A stretch of 64,000 nucleotides of DNA from Paraburkholderia lacunae (GCF_003353175.1 NZ_QHKS01000002.1:124001-188000); one strand, 5' to 3'; shown: positions 1 through 10,187, counted from the stretch's first letter. Program-made: numbers and translations. Notes: generated by a model not told the origin, from the sequence alone.

Positions 1-549
1 GCGCGCGACGCGATGGTGGAAGGACCGTTCCCCGAGCACTACGAGCCGTTTGAAACGCCGCTCGGCTACAACCCCCTCAGTCCAAACAATCCGCTCGCGA
101 CGAACAACCCGGCCGCCCGCGTGTTCCCGGGCGACCGCGCGGCGTTCGGCAAGGCGGCGGAGTTCCCGATCGTGGCGACGACGTATCGATTGACCGAGCA
201 CTTCCATTACTGGACCAAGCACGTGCGCCTCAACGCGATCCTCCAACCCGAGCAGTTCGTCGAGATCGGCGAGGATCTCGCGAAGGAAGTGGGCGTCGCG
301 AGCGGCGAGCGCGTGAAGGTGTCGTCGAACCGTGGGCACATCGTCGCGGTGGCAGTCGTGACGAAGCGGATCAAGCCGCTCATGGTCGACGGCAAGAAGA
401 TCCAGACCGTCGGCATTCCGTTGCACTGGGGCTTCATGGGTCTGGCGAAGCCCGGGTATCTCACGAACACGCTGACTCCGGTAGTCGGCGACGCGAATGC
501 GCAGACGCCGGAATTCAAGTCGTTCCTCGTGAAGGTCGAGAAGGCGTAA
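1..549 (+). CDS. fdoG: Formate dehydrogenase-N type catalytic (alpha) subunit, C-terminal part only
   Basis: The window opens inside this gene; about 182 C-terminal residues are visible and the frame is open from base 1. They match the molybdopterin-binding C-terminal region of membrane-bound respiratory formate dehydrogenases, with the NPLSPNNP stretch, the [11 protein letters not shown] segment and a HWGFMG motif near the end. The enzyme oxidises formate to CO2, normally at the periplasmic face, using a bis-MGD cofactor. The active-site residue, selenocysteine or cysteine, lies upstream and cannot be seen. It heads an operon with the beta and gamma subunits, and the Sec-insertion genes that follow suggest the missing part has an in-frame UGA. 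The fdoG/fdnG distinction is arbitrary here. Confidence 0.93.
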   Translation, partial: ARDAMVEGPFPEHYEPFETPLGYNPLSPNNPLATNNPAARVFPGDRAAFGKAAEFPIVATTYRLTEHFHYWTKHVRLNAILQPEQFVEIGEDLAKEVGVASGERVKVSSNRGHIVAVAVVTKRIKPLMVDGKKIQTVGIPLHWGFMGLAKPGYLTNTLTPVVGDANAQTPEFKSFLVKVEKA

Positions 550-559
550 GGGGGCAGCG

Positions 560-1486
560 ATGGCACTGCAATCATTGGACATCAAGCGCCGCTCGGCCAC
601 CACGGTCACGCCGCCTTCCCAGCGTGAACCGTCGACGGGCACGGTGGCGAAGCTCATCGACGTGTCGAGGTGCATCGGCTGCAAGGCGTGTCAGACGGCA
701 TGCATGGAGTGGAACGACCTGCGCGACGAGGTCGGCACGAACACCGGCGTCTACGACAATCCGCGCGACCTCACCGAAAACTCATGGACGGTGATGCGTT
801 TCTCTGAATACGAGAATCCGCACGGCGATCTCGAATGGCTGATCCGCAAGGACGGCTGCATGCATTGCGAGGACCCCGCCTGCCTGAAGGCATGCCCGGC
901 GCCGGGCGCGATCGTGCAGTACACGAACGGCATCGTCGATTTTCATGAGGAGAATTGCATCGGCTGCGGCTATTGCGTGACGGCGTGCCCGTTCGACATT
1001 CCGCGGATTTCGAAGAAGGACCACCGCGCGTACAAGTGCACGCTCTGCTCCGATCGCGTCGCTGTGGGGCAGGAGCCGGCTTGCGTGAAGACTTGCCCGA
1101 CGGGCGCGATCATGTTCGGCACGAAGGAGGACATGAAGCAGCACGCGGCCGAGCGCATCGAGGACTTGAAGGAGCGCGGCTTCGAGCACGCTGGGCTGTA
1201 CGACCCCGCCGGGGTCGGCGGCACGCACGTGATGTACGTCCTGCATCACGCCGACCAGCCCTCGCTCTATCACGGCCTGCCCGACGATCCGCAAATCAGC
1301 TCGATGGTGTCGCTCTGGAAGGGTGTGACGAAACCATTCGCACTGGGAATCATGGCGCTCACCGCGCTGGCTGGATTCTTCCATTACACGCGGGTCGGAC
1401 CGAACGAGGTGTCGGACGAAGACGAGACAGCCGCCCGTGAAGAGGCCCGCAAGATCAAGGAAAAACGGTCAGGAGCGCAATCATGA
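560..1486 (+). CDS. fdxH: Formate dehydrogenase iron-sulfur (beta) subunit
   Basis: This 308-residue subunit carries electrons from the molybdenum subunit to the cytochrome b subunit. Four four-cysteine groups are visible, about residues 38-48 ([11 protein letters not shown]), 100-112 ([13 protein letters not shown]), 133-143 ([11 protein letters not shown]) and 160-179 (CTLCS then CVKTC), enough for four [4Fe-4S] clusters. A single hydrophobic segment near residues 255-280 is the usual C-terminal membrane anchor of FdnH/FdoH. It starts 10 bp after the alpha gene and its stop overlaps the gamma start by 4 bp (ATGA), so the three are co-translated. The length matches the family (about 300 residues). 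Confidence 0.97.
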   Translation: MALQSLDIKRRSATTVTPPSQREPSTGTVAKLIDVSRCIGCKACQTACMEWNDLRDEVGTNTGVYDNPRDLTENSWTVMRFSEYENPHGDLEWLIRKDGCMHCEDPACLKACPAPGAIVQYTNGIVDFHEENCIGCGYCVTACPFDIPRISKKDHRAYKCTLCSDRVAVGQEPACVKTCPTGAIMFGTKEDMKQHAAERIEDLKERGFEHAGLYDPAGVGGTHVMYVLHHADQPSLYHGLPDDPQISSMVSLWKGVTKPFALGIMALTALAGFFHYTRVGPNEVSDEDETAAREEARKIKEKRSGAQS

Positions 1487-2109
1487 AGCCCGACGATCCG
1501 AACCAGATCGTGCGGTATACGCCGAACGAGCGCACGAACCACTGGATCACGGCAATCACGTTCGTGCTGCTCGCACTTTCGGGGCTCGCACTCTTTCATC
1601 CGTCGATGTTCTGGCTTACCGGACTCTTCGGCGGCGGGCAGTGGACGCGCATCCTGCATCCGTACATCGGCGTGGTGATGTTCGTGTCGTTCCTCCTGCT
1701 CGCGGTGCGTTTCTGGCGGCATAACTATCTCGATCGCGACGACGTCCAGTGGCTCAAGCACATCGGCGACGTACTCGCGAAGCGCGAGGACGAGCTGCCC
1801 GAGGTCGGGCGCTATAACGCCGGGCAGAAGGTGCTGTTCTTCGTCATGGTCGCGTGCCTGATCGTGCTGCTTGCGAGCGGCGTCGTGATATGGCGCGTGT
1901 ACTTCGGCGGGATGTTCTCGCTCGGCGTCATTCGGTTTGCATCGGTCGTGCATGCATTCGCGGCGTTCGTGCTGATCGTCGGCATCATCGTCCATATCTA
2001 TGCTGCGATCTGGGTCAAAGGGTCCGTGCGGGCCATGACACGAGGCACCGTTTCGCCAGGATGGGCCAGAAAGCATCATGCGAAATGGTTTCGGGAGAGC
2101 GTCAAGTAA
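1483..2109 (+). CDS. fdoI: Formate dehydrogenase cytochrome b556 (gamma) subunit
   Basis: This 208-residue integral membrane protein has four hydrophobic segments, around residues 20-40, 55-75, 112-135 and 150-175. They contain the histidines expected to bind two b hemes, for example in ERTNHWITA and in the VHAFAAF and [12 protein letters not shown] stretches. It passes electrons from the beta subunit to quinone. The ATG overlaps the end of the beta gene. The size and arrangement fit the FdnI/FdoI family. About 150 bp without a gene follows before fdhE. Confidence 0.96.
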   Translation: MKPDDPNQIVRYTPNERTNHWITAITFVLLALSGLALFHPSMFWLTGLFGGGQWTRILHPYIGVVMFVSFLLLAVRFWRHNYLDRDDVQWLKHIGDVLAKREDELPEVGRYNAGQKVLFFVMVACLIVLLASGVVIWRVYFGGMFSLGVIRFASVVHAFAAFVLIVGIIVHIYAAIWVKGSVRAMTRGTVSPGWARKHHAKWFRESVK

Positions 2110-2260
2110 TCGCCGGGATCGCTCAGGCATGCGAAATTCGAATCGAGGCACCTTCGCAAGATGGGGCACAAGCGCGTCGACACCTATGAGACCGTAGACG
2201 TAAGATAGGAACGTCCGCAGTTCTCGTCGGCGTGTTCAGCTTGCACAGTGAGGTGAGCAA

Positions 2261-3187
2261 GTGATTCAGCGAATCCTGCAGCCCGGAGAGATCGAAGCGC
2301 TCGACCAAACCGCTATCCCGCGCATTCGTCTGCCGGATCGCGCCACTGTCTTTGCCGAGCGCGCCGCGCGCCTTCGCAAGCTCGCCGACCACAATCCGAT
2401 CGCCGGCTACCTCCGCCTCATGGCTACGGTCGTCGACGCACAGCACCAGATTCTCGCAACGTTCTCCGCCAGGCCGCTCGCGCCCAACTCGCTAAAACTC
2501 GCTCAAGCGCATTCGATGCCGCTCGCGAGCGCCCTGGCCTCCGAGCGCGACCCCGCCTGGCGCGGCGTGCTGCGGCGCGTCCTCGACGGCGTCGATGCGG
2601 CAGGCCCTGTGACGCCCGCGCTCGGCAAGCTCCTCGACGGCCTGCGCGCCATGAGCGACGCCGAACTCGCCGCCGCCGCCGACGCCGTGCTAGCGCTGAG
2701 CTTTACGGAAGTCGACCCGGCCACGGCGCCGTTTCTGATGGCCGCGCTGCAGGTTGTCTGGACCGATATCGCGACCCGGCTCGACACGCGCGACATTCCC
2801 TATCTCGACACGCCCGGCCTCTGTCCCGTCTGCGGCTCGCCCCCTGTCGCGAGCATTGTGCGGATCGGCGGGCAATATCAGGGTTATCGCTTTCTGCAGT
2901 GCAGCCTTTGCGCGTGCGAGTGGCATATGGTCCGCGTCAAGTGCTCGCATTGCGATTCGACCAAGGGCATCGCCTATCACGGCATCGTAGGCGGCGATGC
3001 CCTCAAGGCCGAATCGTGCGACGAATGCCATACGTATCGCAAGATCGGCTACCAGGAGAAGGACTACGCGTTCGAGCCGCTCGCCGACGATCTTGCGAGC
3101 CTCACGCTCGATCTGCTGATGAGCGAGGCGGGCTTCCAACGCGCGTCGCCGAACCCGCTGCTCTGGCCGCAGTCGAGCGACGCGTAG
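2261..3187 (+). CDS. fdhE: Formate dehydrogenase accessory protein FdhE
   Basis: This 308-residue cytoplasmic protein is required to assemble active membrane-bound formate dehydrogenase. From about residue 188 it carries the rubredoxin-like CxxC pairs of the family: [21 protein letters not shown] and CDEC. The start chosen is a GTG at 2261, preceded by an AGGTGAG ribosome-binding site; no better ATG is near. The length equals that of the E. coli protein (309). It lies between the enzyme operon and selA, as expected for an assembly factor of a selenium-dependent enzyme. Confidence 0.95.
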   Translation: MIQRILQPGEIEALDQTAIPRIRLPDRATVFAERAARLRKLADHNPIAGYLRLMATVVDAQHQILATFSARPLAPNSLKLAQAHSMPLASALASERDPAWRGVLRRVLDGVDAAGPVTPALGKLLDGLRAMSDAELAAAADAVLALSFTEVDPATAPFLMAALQVVWTDIATRLDTRDIPYLDTPGLCPVCGSPPVASIVRIGGQYQGYRFLQCSLCACEWHMVRVKCSHCDSTKGIAYHGIVGGDALKAESCDECHTYRKIGYQEKDYAFEPLADDLASLTLDLLMSEAGFQRASPNPLLWPQSSDA

Positions 3188-3203
3188 CCCGGCGGAGGGC
3201 GCC

Positions 3204-4643
3204 ATGAAAGAGACCTCCCGTAACGACTTGAACACGCTGTTCGCGCGCTTGCCGTCGGTGGAGCGTCTCATGTCGTCGGTGCCCGTCGCGCCGCTCGTCG
3301 CCGAGCATGGCCGCACGCAGGTCCTCGCCGCCATCCGCGCGACGCTCGATGCATGGCGGCGTGGGGTCCGGCTAAGCGCGCTGCCCGAGCGGGACGCCGA
3401 GCCGCCTGACGAGGCGTGCATCGCGGCCGACGCCGCCCGCACGCTCGCTGCCGATGCACGGACGCGTCTGCGTCCCGTGTTCAATCTGACCGGCACTGTG
3501 CTTCATACCAACCTCGGGCGCGCGCTCCTGCCCGACGAAGCGGTGCACGCCGTCGTCTCCGCGCTCACGCAGCCGGTGAACCTCGAGTTCGATCTCGCGA
3601 GCGGCGGGCGCGGCGATCGCGACGATCTCGTTGCCGATCTGCTGTGCGAGCTGACGGGCGCCGAAGCGGCAACGGTGGTCAATAACAACGCGGCGGCGGT
3701 GCTGCTCACACTGTCGGCGCTCGCCTCGAGAAAAGAAGTGGTTGTGTCGCGCGGCGAGCTCGTCGAGATCGGCGGAGCGTTCCGCATTCCCGACATCATG
3801 GGCCGCGCCGGCGCGAAATTGCACGAGGTCGGCACGACCAACCGCACGCACCTCGCGGACTACGAAGAGGCGATTGGCATGCGAACTGCGCTGCTGATGA
3901 AAGTCCATTGCAGCAACTACGCGATCCGCGGCTTCACGGAGTCGGTTGCCATCGGCGAACTCGCACGGCTTGCTCATGCGCGCGGCTTGCCGGTGGCGAT
4001 CGACCTCGGCAGCGGCACGCTCGTCGACCTGGCGCAATGGGGTCTGCCGCGCGAGACGACCGTGCGCGAATCGGTCGAAGCCGGCGCCGATCTCGTCACG
4101 TTCAGCGGCGACAAGCTGCTCGGCGGCCCGCAAGCAGGGCTGATCGTCGGACGTGCCGACCTCGTCGCGAAGATCAAGAAACACCCGCTCAAGCGGGCGC
4201 TGCGCGTCGGCAAGCTGACGCTTGCCGCATTGGAACCGGTGCTTCGGCTTTATCGCGCGCCCGAATTCCTGGGCGAGCGGTTGACGACGCTGCGCCTGCT
4301 GGCTCGCCCGGCTGCGGAGATCCGCGCGTGTGCCGAACGCGTCCAGCCGGTGTTTGCCCAGGCGCTCGGCGCTGCTTATGTCGTCAGCATCGAGCCGATG
4401 TACAGCCAGATCGGCAGCGGGGCGCTGCCCGTCGATCAATTGCCGAGCTACGGGCTGGTCGCGCGCAACGCAAGCGCAAAGCGCAATGGCGGCTCGCTCG
4501 CGAAGCTTGAGAAGCGGTTGCGCGAATGGCCGCGTCCGGTGCTGGGCCGGATCTCGGACGACGCGCTCCGGCTCGACCTGCGGTGCCTCGAGGGCCCGCA
4601 GGAGGCCGCCTTCGTCGCGCAATGCGCAGAGGCGCACGAATGA
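3204..4643 (+). CDS. selA: L-seryl-tRNA(Sec) selenium transferase
   Basis: SelA is a pyridoxal-phosphate enzyme that converts seryl-tRNA(Sec) to selenocysteyl-tRNA(Sec) using selenophosphate. The 479-residue product has the N-terminal helical domain and an aspartate-aminotransferase-like core. The PLP lysine is about residue 304 in [14 protein letters not shown]; a glycine-rich [12 protein letters not shown] segment precedes the core. It begins 17 bp after fdhE with ATG after GGAGG, and its TGA overlaps the selB ATG (ATGA), so the two are translationally coupled. Confidence 0.97.
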   Translation: MKETSRNDLNTLFARLPSVERLMSSVPVAPLVAEHGRTQVLAAIRATLDAWRRGVRLSALPERDAEPPDEACIAADAARTLAADARTRLRPVFNLTGTVLHTNLGRALLPDEAVHAVVSALTQPVNLEFDLASGGRGDRDDLVADLLCELTGAEAATVVNNNAAAVLLTLSALASRKEVVVSRGELVEIGGAFRIPDIMGRAGAKLHEVGTTNRTHLADYEEAIGMRTALLMKVHCSNYAIRGFTESVAIGELARLAHARGLPVAIDLGSGTLVDLAQWGLPRETTVRESVEAGADLVTFSGDKLLGGPQAGLIVGRADLVAKIKKHPLKRALRVGKLTLAALEPVLRLYRAPEFLGERLTTLRLLARPAAEIRACAERVQPVFAQALGAAYVVSIEPMYSQIGSGALPVDQLPSYGLVARNASAKRNGGSLAKLEKRLREWPRPVLGRISDDALRLDLRCLEGPQEAAFVAQCAEAHE

Positions 4644-6562
4644 TTATTGGCACAGCCGGGCATATCGACCACGGCAAGACCACGCTCGTTCATGCTCTGA
4701 CGGGCGTCGACACCGACCGCCTGAAAGAAGAGAAGGCGCGCGGCATCTCGATCGAGCTCGGCTACGCGTACCGGCCGCTCGACAACGGAGACGTGCTCGG
4801 TTTCATCGACGTGCCTGGACACGAGCAGCTCGTGCACACGATGGTTGCGGGCGCTTGCGGAATCGACTTCGCGCTGATCGCGATCGCCGCAGACGACGGC
4901 GTGATGCCGCAAACGCGCGAGCATCTTGCGATCCTCCAATTGCTCGGCATTACGCGCGGCGCGATCGCGCTGACCAAGATCGATCGCGTGGAACGCGCGC
5001 GTGTCGGGCAAGCGCGCGACGAAATTCGCACGTGGCTCGCGCCGACCATGCTGGCCGATGCGCCCGTCTTCGAGACGCAAGCGCTACAGGCCGGCGACGC
5101 CGGTGTGGCCGCGCTCGATGCGCACTTGCGCGAGGCCGCGCTCGCCTGGCGCGCGCGCCGCGACGACGGCTTGTTTCGGCTCGCTGTCGATCGTGTGTTC
5201 ACGCTCGCGGGCGCCGGGACGATCGTGACGGGCACGGCGTTCGCGGGGCGAGTCAGCGTGGGCGACACGGTGTGGCTCACGCCGCGTGCAGAGCCGGTTC
5301 GCGTGCGCAGCGTCCATGTGCAGAACCGGCCGGCGCAGACCGGGCGGGCCGGAGAGCGTTGCGCGCTCAATCTTGCGGGCATTCCGAAGGAGCGGATCGC
5401 ACGCGGCGACTGGATCGTCGACCGGCGGCTCGTGGCGGCGTCGGAGCGGCTCGACGTCGAATTGACGATGCTGCCCGATGCGGAAATGACGTTGCAGCAC
5501 TGGAAGCCGCTGCACGTGCACCTCGCCACGATGCATCGCGTTGCGCACGGCACGCTGCTCGAAGGCGAGACGCTCGCCGCCGGGCAGGCTGCGCGCGTTC
5601 AACTCGTATTCGACGCGCCGGTCTGCGCGTTGCCGGGCGACCGCTTCATCGTGCGCAACGCCCAGGCGACGCGTACCGTGGGCGGCGGGCGCGTGCTCGA
5701 TCCGTTCGGGCCGGCGAGGAAACGCCGCACGCCGGAACGGCACGCATGGCTCGACGCGTTGACGGCATGGCTCGAAACGGGGCGTATCGAGCCGCTTCTG
5801 GAGCAGTCGCCGCGTGGGATGCTTCGCTCGACGCTCGAGCGGTTGACGGGGAGGGCGCTGGACGACTCCACGTTGCCGGCCGAAGCGCTTGTCGTGCCGC
5901 TGCGGGGCTCGCATGAGGGCGAAGCCTGCATCGTGCTGCGAGCGCATTGGGCATGCATGCGCGCGAACGTCGTCGATGCGCTGCGGACGTTTCATGAGCG
6001 CTCGCCTGACGAGCAAGGACCAGACACGGCGCGGGCGCGCCGCATCGCCGCGCCGCTCTTGTCCGATGCATTGTGGCGCGAGCTCGTCGAGGTAATGGTC
6101 GCGGACGGCGAGATCACGCGAAGCGGGCCGTGGCTGCACTTGCCGAGCCACTCGGTCAGCTTCGATGCGAGCGAAGAGCGCCTCGCGGCGCAATTGCTGC
6201 CGCTCGTGGCCGCGGGGCGCTACGACCCGCCCTGGGTCCGCGATCTGGCGTCGGCCGTCGAGGTTCCCGAGGAGCAGGTCCGGCAGCTGCTGCGCAAGCT
6301 GGCCCGCAAGGGCGAGGTCTATCAGGTCGTGCGCGATCTGTTTTATCGGCGCGACACCGTGCGCGAGCTGGCGCGGCTGATCGCGCAATTGGCGGGCGAG
6401 CGCGGCGAGGGGCTCGCCGCTGCCTCGTTTCGTGACGCGACAGGCTTGGGACGCAAACGCGCGATTCAACTCTTAGAGTTCTTCGATCGCGTTGGATATA
6501 CTCGGTTTCTCCACGAGGTTCATGTGCTGCGTGGCGACGGCCCCCTCCTGGAGGCGCTTTGA
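4640..6562 (+). CDS. selB: Selenocysteine-specific elongation factor SelB
   Basis: This 640-residue GTPase carries Sec-tRNA(Sec) to ribosomes stalled at a UGA followed by a SECIS hairpin. The N-terminus has an EF-Tu-like G domain (GHIDHGKTT at residues 7-15, then DVPGHEQ and TKID). EF-Tu-like beta domains follow, then a C-terminal series of winged helices that bind SECIS RNA, ending in the [16 protein letters not shown] segment typical of SelB. The start at 4640 is chosen because it begins directly with the G domain and overlaps the selA stop; the open frame extends further upstream but over selA. The E. coli protein has 614 residues. Confidence 0.97.
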   Translation: MIIGTAGHIDHGKTTLVHALTGVDTDRLKEEKARGISIELGYAYRPLDNGDVLGFIDVPGHEQLVHTMVAGACGIDFALIAIAADDGVMPQTREHLAILQLLGITRGAIALTKIDRVERARVGQARDEIRTWLAPTMLADAPVFETQALQAGDAGVAALDAHLREAALAWRARRDDGLFRLAVDRVFTLAGAGTIVTGTAFAGRVSVGDTVWLTPRAEPVRVRSVHVQNRPAQTGRAGERCALNLAGIPKERIARGDWIVDRRLVAASERLDVELTMLPDAEMTLQHWKPLHVHLATMHRVAHGTLLEGETLAAGQAARVQLVFDAPVCALPGDRFIVRNAQATRTVGGGRVLDPFGPARKRRTPERHAWLDALTAWLETGRIEPLLEQSPRGMLRSTLERLTGRALDDSTLPAEALVVPLRGSHEGEACIVLRAHWACMRANVVDALRTFHERSPDEQGPDTARARRIAAPLLSDALWRELVEVMVADGEITRSGPWLHLPSHSVSFDASEERLAAQLLPLVAAGRYDPPWVRDLASAVEVPEEQVRQLLRKLARKGEVYQVVRDLFYRRDTVRELARLIAQLAGERGEGLAAASFRDATGLGRKRAIQLLEFFDRVGYTRFLHEVHVLRGDGPLLEAL

Positions 6563-6583
6563 ACGTTTGGTTGTCCTCTCGAA

Positions 6584-6676
6584 GGAAGGCATTCGCATCC
6601 GGTGGTGCGGCTGGGCTTCAAACCCAGTTGGGGGCGCCAGCCGCTCCCGGGCAGGTTCGACTCCTGCTGCTTTCCG
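6584..6676 (+). tRNA. selC: Selenocysteine tRNA, anticodon UCA
   Basis: All tRNA(Sec) hallmarks can be drawn by eye. There is an 8-bp acceptor stem (6584-6591 with 6668-6675, one G-U pair), a 6-bp D stem with a 4-base loop (6594-6599 with 6604-6609), an anticodon stem CTGGG/CCCAG with TCA at 6618-6620, a long extra arm (about 6628-6648) and a T arm GCAGG-TTCGACT-CCTGC. The discriminator is G at 6676; the next bases are CCT, so the final A of CCA must be added after transcription. It lies 21 bp after selB on the same strand and is probably part of the same transcript. Confidence 0.97.
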
Positions 6677-7675
6677 CCTTGGAATCGCGTTCGCTTACCG
6701 CTACAGAATCATGCGATGCTCGGCAGTCTTCTCGAGGCTCTGACGACGTTGCCGAAAGTAGAAGGCACCCGCCCGCGCGGAACTGAAGTTCAAGGCGCAT
6801 TGGGTGACGGCTTCAGCCTGACACCAAACCGTCAACCGGTTGCTAGCGGCTAGCGAACGCGAACGCAAACCAGCCTGTGCTGCCGCTCGTCGACATCCGG
6901 CGCGGACGTCGGCTCGTGCTCTGAAGCGCGGCGACCGGTGCACGGCGTGTGGCAGTCAACGCACGCGTTGGCGTCGGCTTGCGCAGCAGCGTGCGCAGCG
7001 AAAAGCGGCGCGCGGCGCCTTGTACGCGCAGCGCGGCAAAGAAGGTGTGGAACCAGGTGCGAATGCCGTCGACCGCTTTGGCGTCGCGCCATTGTTCACC
7101 GAGCGCGCGAGTGCGGGCGGAGTGGTGACGCAGCGCGCGTACCACATGGCGGCGCGCGGGGCGCGCCGCTTTCAATGCGGCGCGGGTAAGGCGGGTGCTT
7201 AGGAGAGTATGCATGGCTTCACAAGTGGGCAACGTGTCGCGCGACGGAAGGTGCAGCAAAAGGAGCACCAAATGTGCCAACGGCGGTGTCGCGATGGACG
7301 GCGCGTAAGCCCGGGAATCGACTGGAACGGGTACGGAGAACGGCGGAATCGGCCAGAGCGGCCTGTGCACGCCGCCGAAGTGCGGGAGTAGCGATCGACA
7401 TGCGTGCAGGCTACACGCGATTCGTGACGTCAGAAAGTCCGTTCTTACCCTGCGAATACGGGTTTGTACGGAGTTGGAATAGCTTGCATGCCTGTGGGGT
7501 CGTGCCCTTTGCGCCCGTCTATCGTGCGCGGTTGCCCTTACAAAGTGCGACGCAATTCTGTTGCGCATGGAAGTCGGGCGTAAGGCTGCGGCTTGTTGGC
7601 GGGCGAAACCGCGCGCAGTCCGATCGCGCCCGTTTTACAATCCAGCATCAGCCAGTCGAAAGTAACGGAACACCC
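6677..7675. other. About 1 kb without a convincing gene
   Basis: Several open frames cross this GC-rich stretch on both strands, the longest on the minus strand at 6843-7568. Their products are arginine- and alanine-rich, show no recognisable domain and lack a coherent start and ribosome-binding site. An AGGAGAG sits before ATG 7214, but the frame it opens is only about 31 codons. Twin GCTAGC palindromes lie near 6841-6855. The final 60 bp probably hold the promoter of the dioxygenase gene (TTTTACAATCC near 7633). Confidence 0.5.
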
Positions 7676-8437
7676 ATGTCAGTTCACTCGAAGAAAGAAC
7701 AGATTCAAACGTTGCGGGAGCAGGGCTTTGTCGTTGCGCCGGGACTAGTGTCGCCCGAGCGCTGCGGCGAACTGAAGCAGATTGCGGAGCGGCAATTGGA
7801 GGAAGCGGCAGCGCCGATCGAGTTCGAAGCGGATCTGCGCTATCCGGGTGCGCCGGAGTCGAAACATGCACCGGGCGGCCATACGGTGCGTCGGCTGCTC
7901 GATGCGTATGGGCGTCATCCGAGTTTTGCGCAATGGGCGACGGCGCCGGAAATTCGCGGCTGGATGGAGTTGTATTTCGGTGAGGAGCCGCGGCTATCGC
8001 GGGCGCATCACAACTGCATGATGACCAAGCATCCTGCCTATGGCAGCCTGACGGGCTGGCATCGCGACGTCAGGTATTGGTCGTTCGAGCGCGACGATCT
8101 GGTTTCCGTGTGGCTCGCTGTGGGGGACGAAACTATCGATAACGGCGCGTTGTGGTTTGTGCCGAAGTCACATAGTGCTGCTTTCACTTCTGACCGGTTC
8201 GATGAAGCCAAGTTTTTTCGCTCCGATCTGGAGGAGAATCAGGCGCTGATCCGGACCGCAGTTTCGCCGGAACTCAAGGCCGGGGATGTGGTGTTTTTCC
8301 ATTGCAATACACTGCATTCGGCCGGGAAGAATCTTAGCGATCAGGTTAAGTTTTCGCTGGTGTTCACCTATCACGGGTTGAGCAATGTCCCGTTGCCGGG
8401 GTCGAGGTCGGCTGCCAAACCTGAAATTGCTTTTTAG
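7676..8437 (+). CDS. Phytanoyl-CoA dioxygenase (PhyH) family protein
   Basis: The 253-residue product is a predicted Fe(II)/2-oxoglutarate oxygenase. It shows the metal triad of the fold: HxD in TGWHRDVRYW and a distal histidine in HCNTLHSAG. An arginine or lysine further on (for example in NLSDQVKFSLV) could bind 2-oxoglutarate. The start is taken at ATG 7676, where the sequence becomes family-like (MSVHSKKEQIQTLREQGFVV); an open frame continues upstream without similarity. The substrate is unknown. It stands alone and converges on the DUF3185 gene across a large hairpin. Confidence 0.88.
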   Translation: MSVHSKKEQIQTLREQGFVVAPGLVSPERCGELKQIAERQLEEAAAPIEFEADLRYPGAPESKHAPGGHTVRRLLDAYGRHPSFAQWATAPEIRGWMELYFGEEPRLSRAHHNCMMTKHPAYGSLTGWHRDVRYWSFERDDLVSVWLAVGDETIDNGALWFVPKSHSAAFTSDRFDEAKFFRSDLEENQALIRTAVSPELKAGDVVFFHCNTLHSAGKNLSDQVKFSLVFTYHGLSNVPLPGSRSAAKPEIAF

Positions 8438-8477
8438 GTTTCTTGCAGGTTTCTTGCCTTTGGCGGCGGCATTTGTT

Positions 8478-8545
8478 TGTGCGCCCGCCGCGTTGCCTCA
8501 AGAACACAATGAGAAAACAAGAAGAGGCAACGCCGTGGGCGCACA
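8478..8545. repeat. Long inverted repeat between convergent genes
   Basis: The left arm TGTGCGCCC (8478-8486) plus CGTTGCCTC (8491-8499) pairs with GAGGCAACG (8524-8532) and GGGCGCACA (8537-8545), with a 24-base loop and a 4x4 internal mismatch. It lies between two convergent stops and could act as a bidirectional terminator. The motif GCGTTG-CCT...AGG-CAACG resembles the hairpin at 63506-63540, so it may belong to a dispersed intergenic repeat family. Confidence 0.7.
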
Positions 8546-8574
8546 GACATACAGCGCCGTGCGACAAAACGACG

Positions 8575-8781
8575 CTACTTCTTCCGTCCCGAAACAGCCA
8601 CCCCAGTCAATCCGGCAACAGTGGCGATAACGCCGCTCACGATCAGCATGATCGCCTTATTGGTCGGAGACCCAGTCAATACGCGCGAAACATCGCTGCT
8701 AACAGAATTGAACGCCTGTCCGCCGAAATACAACAACACAATCCCGCCGACAATCAACGCGATTGAAATCGCCTTCGTCAT
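8575..8781 (-). CDS. DUF3185 family small membrane protein
   Basis: This 68-residue protein has two hydrophobic helices (residues about 4-22 and 42-62) joined by a polar loop, FNSVSSDVSRVLTGSPTNKA, which is the conserved core of DUF3185. The start at 8781 has a strong GGAGGG ribosome-binding site (8783-8788 on the complement) and fits the usual family length; a longer open frame upstream is unlike the family. It is probably an inner-membrane protein of unknown role. Confidence 0.85.
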   Translation of the reverse strand: MTKAISIALIVGGIVLLYFGGQAFNSVSSDVSRVLTGSPTNKAIMLIVSGVIATVAGLTGVAVSGRKK

Positions 8782-8987
8782 GATCCCTCCGATAAATCCG
8801 AGCGGCCCAGTGTAGGGGAACCGCGAGCAACCGTCCATCCCGCATACTGGGCTTCTGCATGTAAAGCGCCGATTGGCTACCATAACAAAACTGCTTCCCT
8901 CGAACATCGAATCAAAGCGTCGCCTCGCGGCACGCAATCTCCCAGCGCCTGCATCTTTCGGGCGGCTCACCATCAAGGACTCTAGCA

Positions 8988-10031
8988 ATGGCTTACGAAG
9001 CAGCTTCAGCACGCTATTCAGACATGCAATACCGCGTTTGCGGGAAGTCGGGTCTCAAACTGCCGGCGTTGTCGCTGGGCCTGTGGCACAACTTCGGCGA
9101 CACGACGCCGATCTCCACGCAGCGCGACATTCTGCGCACCGCCTTCGATCTGGGCATCACGCACTTCGACCTCGCGAACAACTACGGCCCCCCGTACGGC
9201 AGCGCCGAAACGAATTTCGGCCGGCTTTTCAAGGACGATTTCAAACCGTATCGCGACGAACTGCTGATCTCGTCGAAGGCCGGCTGGGACATGTGGCCGG
9301 GGCCATACGGTCAGGGCGGCGGCTCGCGTAAGTACATTCTCGCGAGCCTCGATCAGAGTCTGCAACGCATGGGTCTCGACTACGTCGACATCTTCTATTC
9401 GCATCGTTTCGACGCCGACACGCCGCTCGAAGAAACCGCGGGCGCATTGGCAAGTGCCGTCCAACAGGGCAAGGCGCTCTACATCGGTATTTCGTCGTAC
9501 TCGGCAACCAAGACGCTCGAAATGGCGAAGCTGCTCGCCGAGTACAAGGTGCCGCTGCTGATCCATCAGCCGGCGTACAACATGCTCAACCGCTGGATCG
9601 AACAAGAACTGCTGGATACGCTCGACCAGGTGGGAGCGGGCAGCATTGCGTTCACGCCGCTCGCGCAGGGCTTGCTCACCAGCAAGTATCTCAACGGCGT
9701 GCCGGAAGACGCGCGTGTCAACAAGCCCGGCGGCGGTTCGCTGAAGCAGGAGCACCTGAGCCCGCAGAACATCGAACACGTGCGCAAGCTCAATGACATC
9801 GCACAGCGTCGCGGACAAAGTCTCGCGCAGATGGCGCTGGCCTGGGCATTGCGCGATCAGCGTGTCACGTCGGTGCTGATTGGCGCGAGCCGGGCCGAGC
9901 AGGTGCGCGAAAACGTCGGTGCGCTGAAAAACCTCGCATTCTCGAAGGATGAACTGGCGGAAATCGACCGCTATGCGACCGAAGGCGGCATCAACCTGTG
10001 GGAAAAGCCGTCGACCGATCAGGCGATCTGA
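8988..10031 (+). CDS. yghZ: L-glyceraldehyde 3-phosphate reductase-like aldo/keto reductase (YghZ family)
   Basis: The 347-residue product is an NADPH-dependent TIM-barrel oxidoreductase close to E. coli YghZ (AKR14A), which reduces L-glyceraldehyde 3-phosphate and methylglyoxal. The catalytic tetrad is visible: Asp and Tyr in FDLANNYGPPYGSAE, Lys in SSKAGWDMWPG and His in YSHRFD. The C-terminal cofactor motif is VLIGASRAEQVREN. A clear intrinsic terminator follows. Nearby genes give no pathway context. The start ATG 8988 matches the family N-terminus. Confidence 0.93.
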   Translation: MAYEAASARYSDMQYRVCGKSGLKLPALSLGLWHNFGDTTPISTQRDILRTAFDLGITHFDLANNYGPPYGSAETNFGRLFKDDFKPYRDELLISSKAGWDMWPGPYGQGGGSRKYILASLDQSLQRMGLDYVDIFYSHRFDADTPLEETAGALASAVQQGKALYIGISSYSATKTLEMAKLLAEYKVPLLIHQPAYNMLNRWIEQELLDTLDQVGAGSIAFTPLAQGLLTSKYLNGVPEDARVNKPGGGSLKQEHLSPQNIEHVRKLNDIAQRRGQSLAQMALAWALRDQRVTSVLIGASRAEQVRENVGALKNLAFSKDELAEIDRYATEGGINLWEKPSTDQAI

Positions 10032-10064
10032 ATCTGACGGCTTGCTTGCTGCAGGAATGGAAAT

Positions 10065-10092
10065 AGAAAAGCCGCCGTGTGGCGGCTTTTCT
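10065..10092 (+). terminator. Intrinsic terminator after the aldo/keto reductase gene
   Basis: AAAAGCCGCC (10067-10076) and GGCGGCTTTT (10081-10090) form a perfect 10-bp stem with a GTGT loop and a T tract, 34 bp after the stop. The A tract on the left side means it could also act on the opposite strand, where the small membrane protein gene ends about 100 bp away. Confidence 0.92.
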
Positions 10093-10187
10093 CATAGGTG
10101 CGCAAGGTCAACGCAGTGACAGTAGCCACTGCGTTCAGTGCACCGAACCATCGGGGATGGCAATCAGAGCGTCTTCGCTGGACCCCG

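Noticed and set aside
3204..4643. Long minus-strand open frame (3372-4637) opposite selA
   Set aside because: Antisense shadow; selA has the PLP motif, ribosome-binding site and coupled start of selB.
6843..7568. A 241-residue minus-strand open frame, with a second frame giving CVDCH (a heme-like motif)
   Set aside because: Products are Arg/Ala-rich with no fold or signal peptide, no ribosome-binding site is present and the CVDCH occurs in a different short frame; GC-rich DNA gives such frames by chance.
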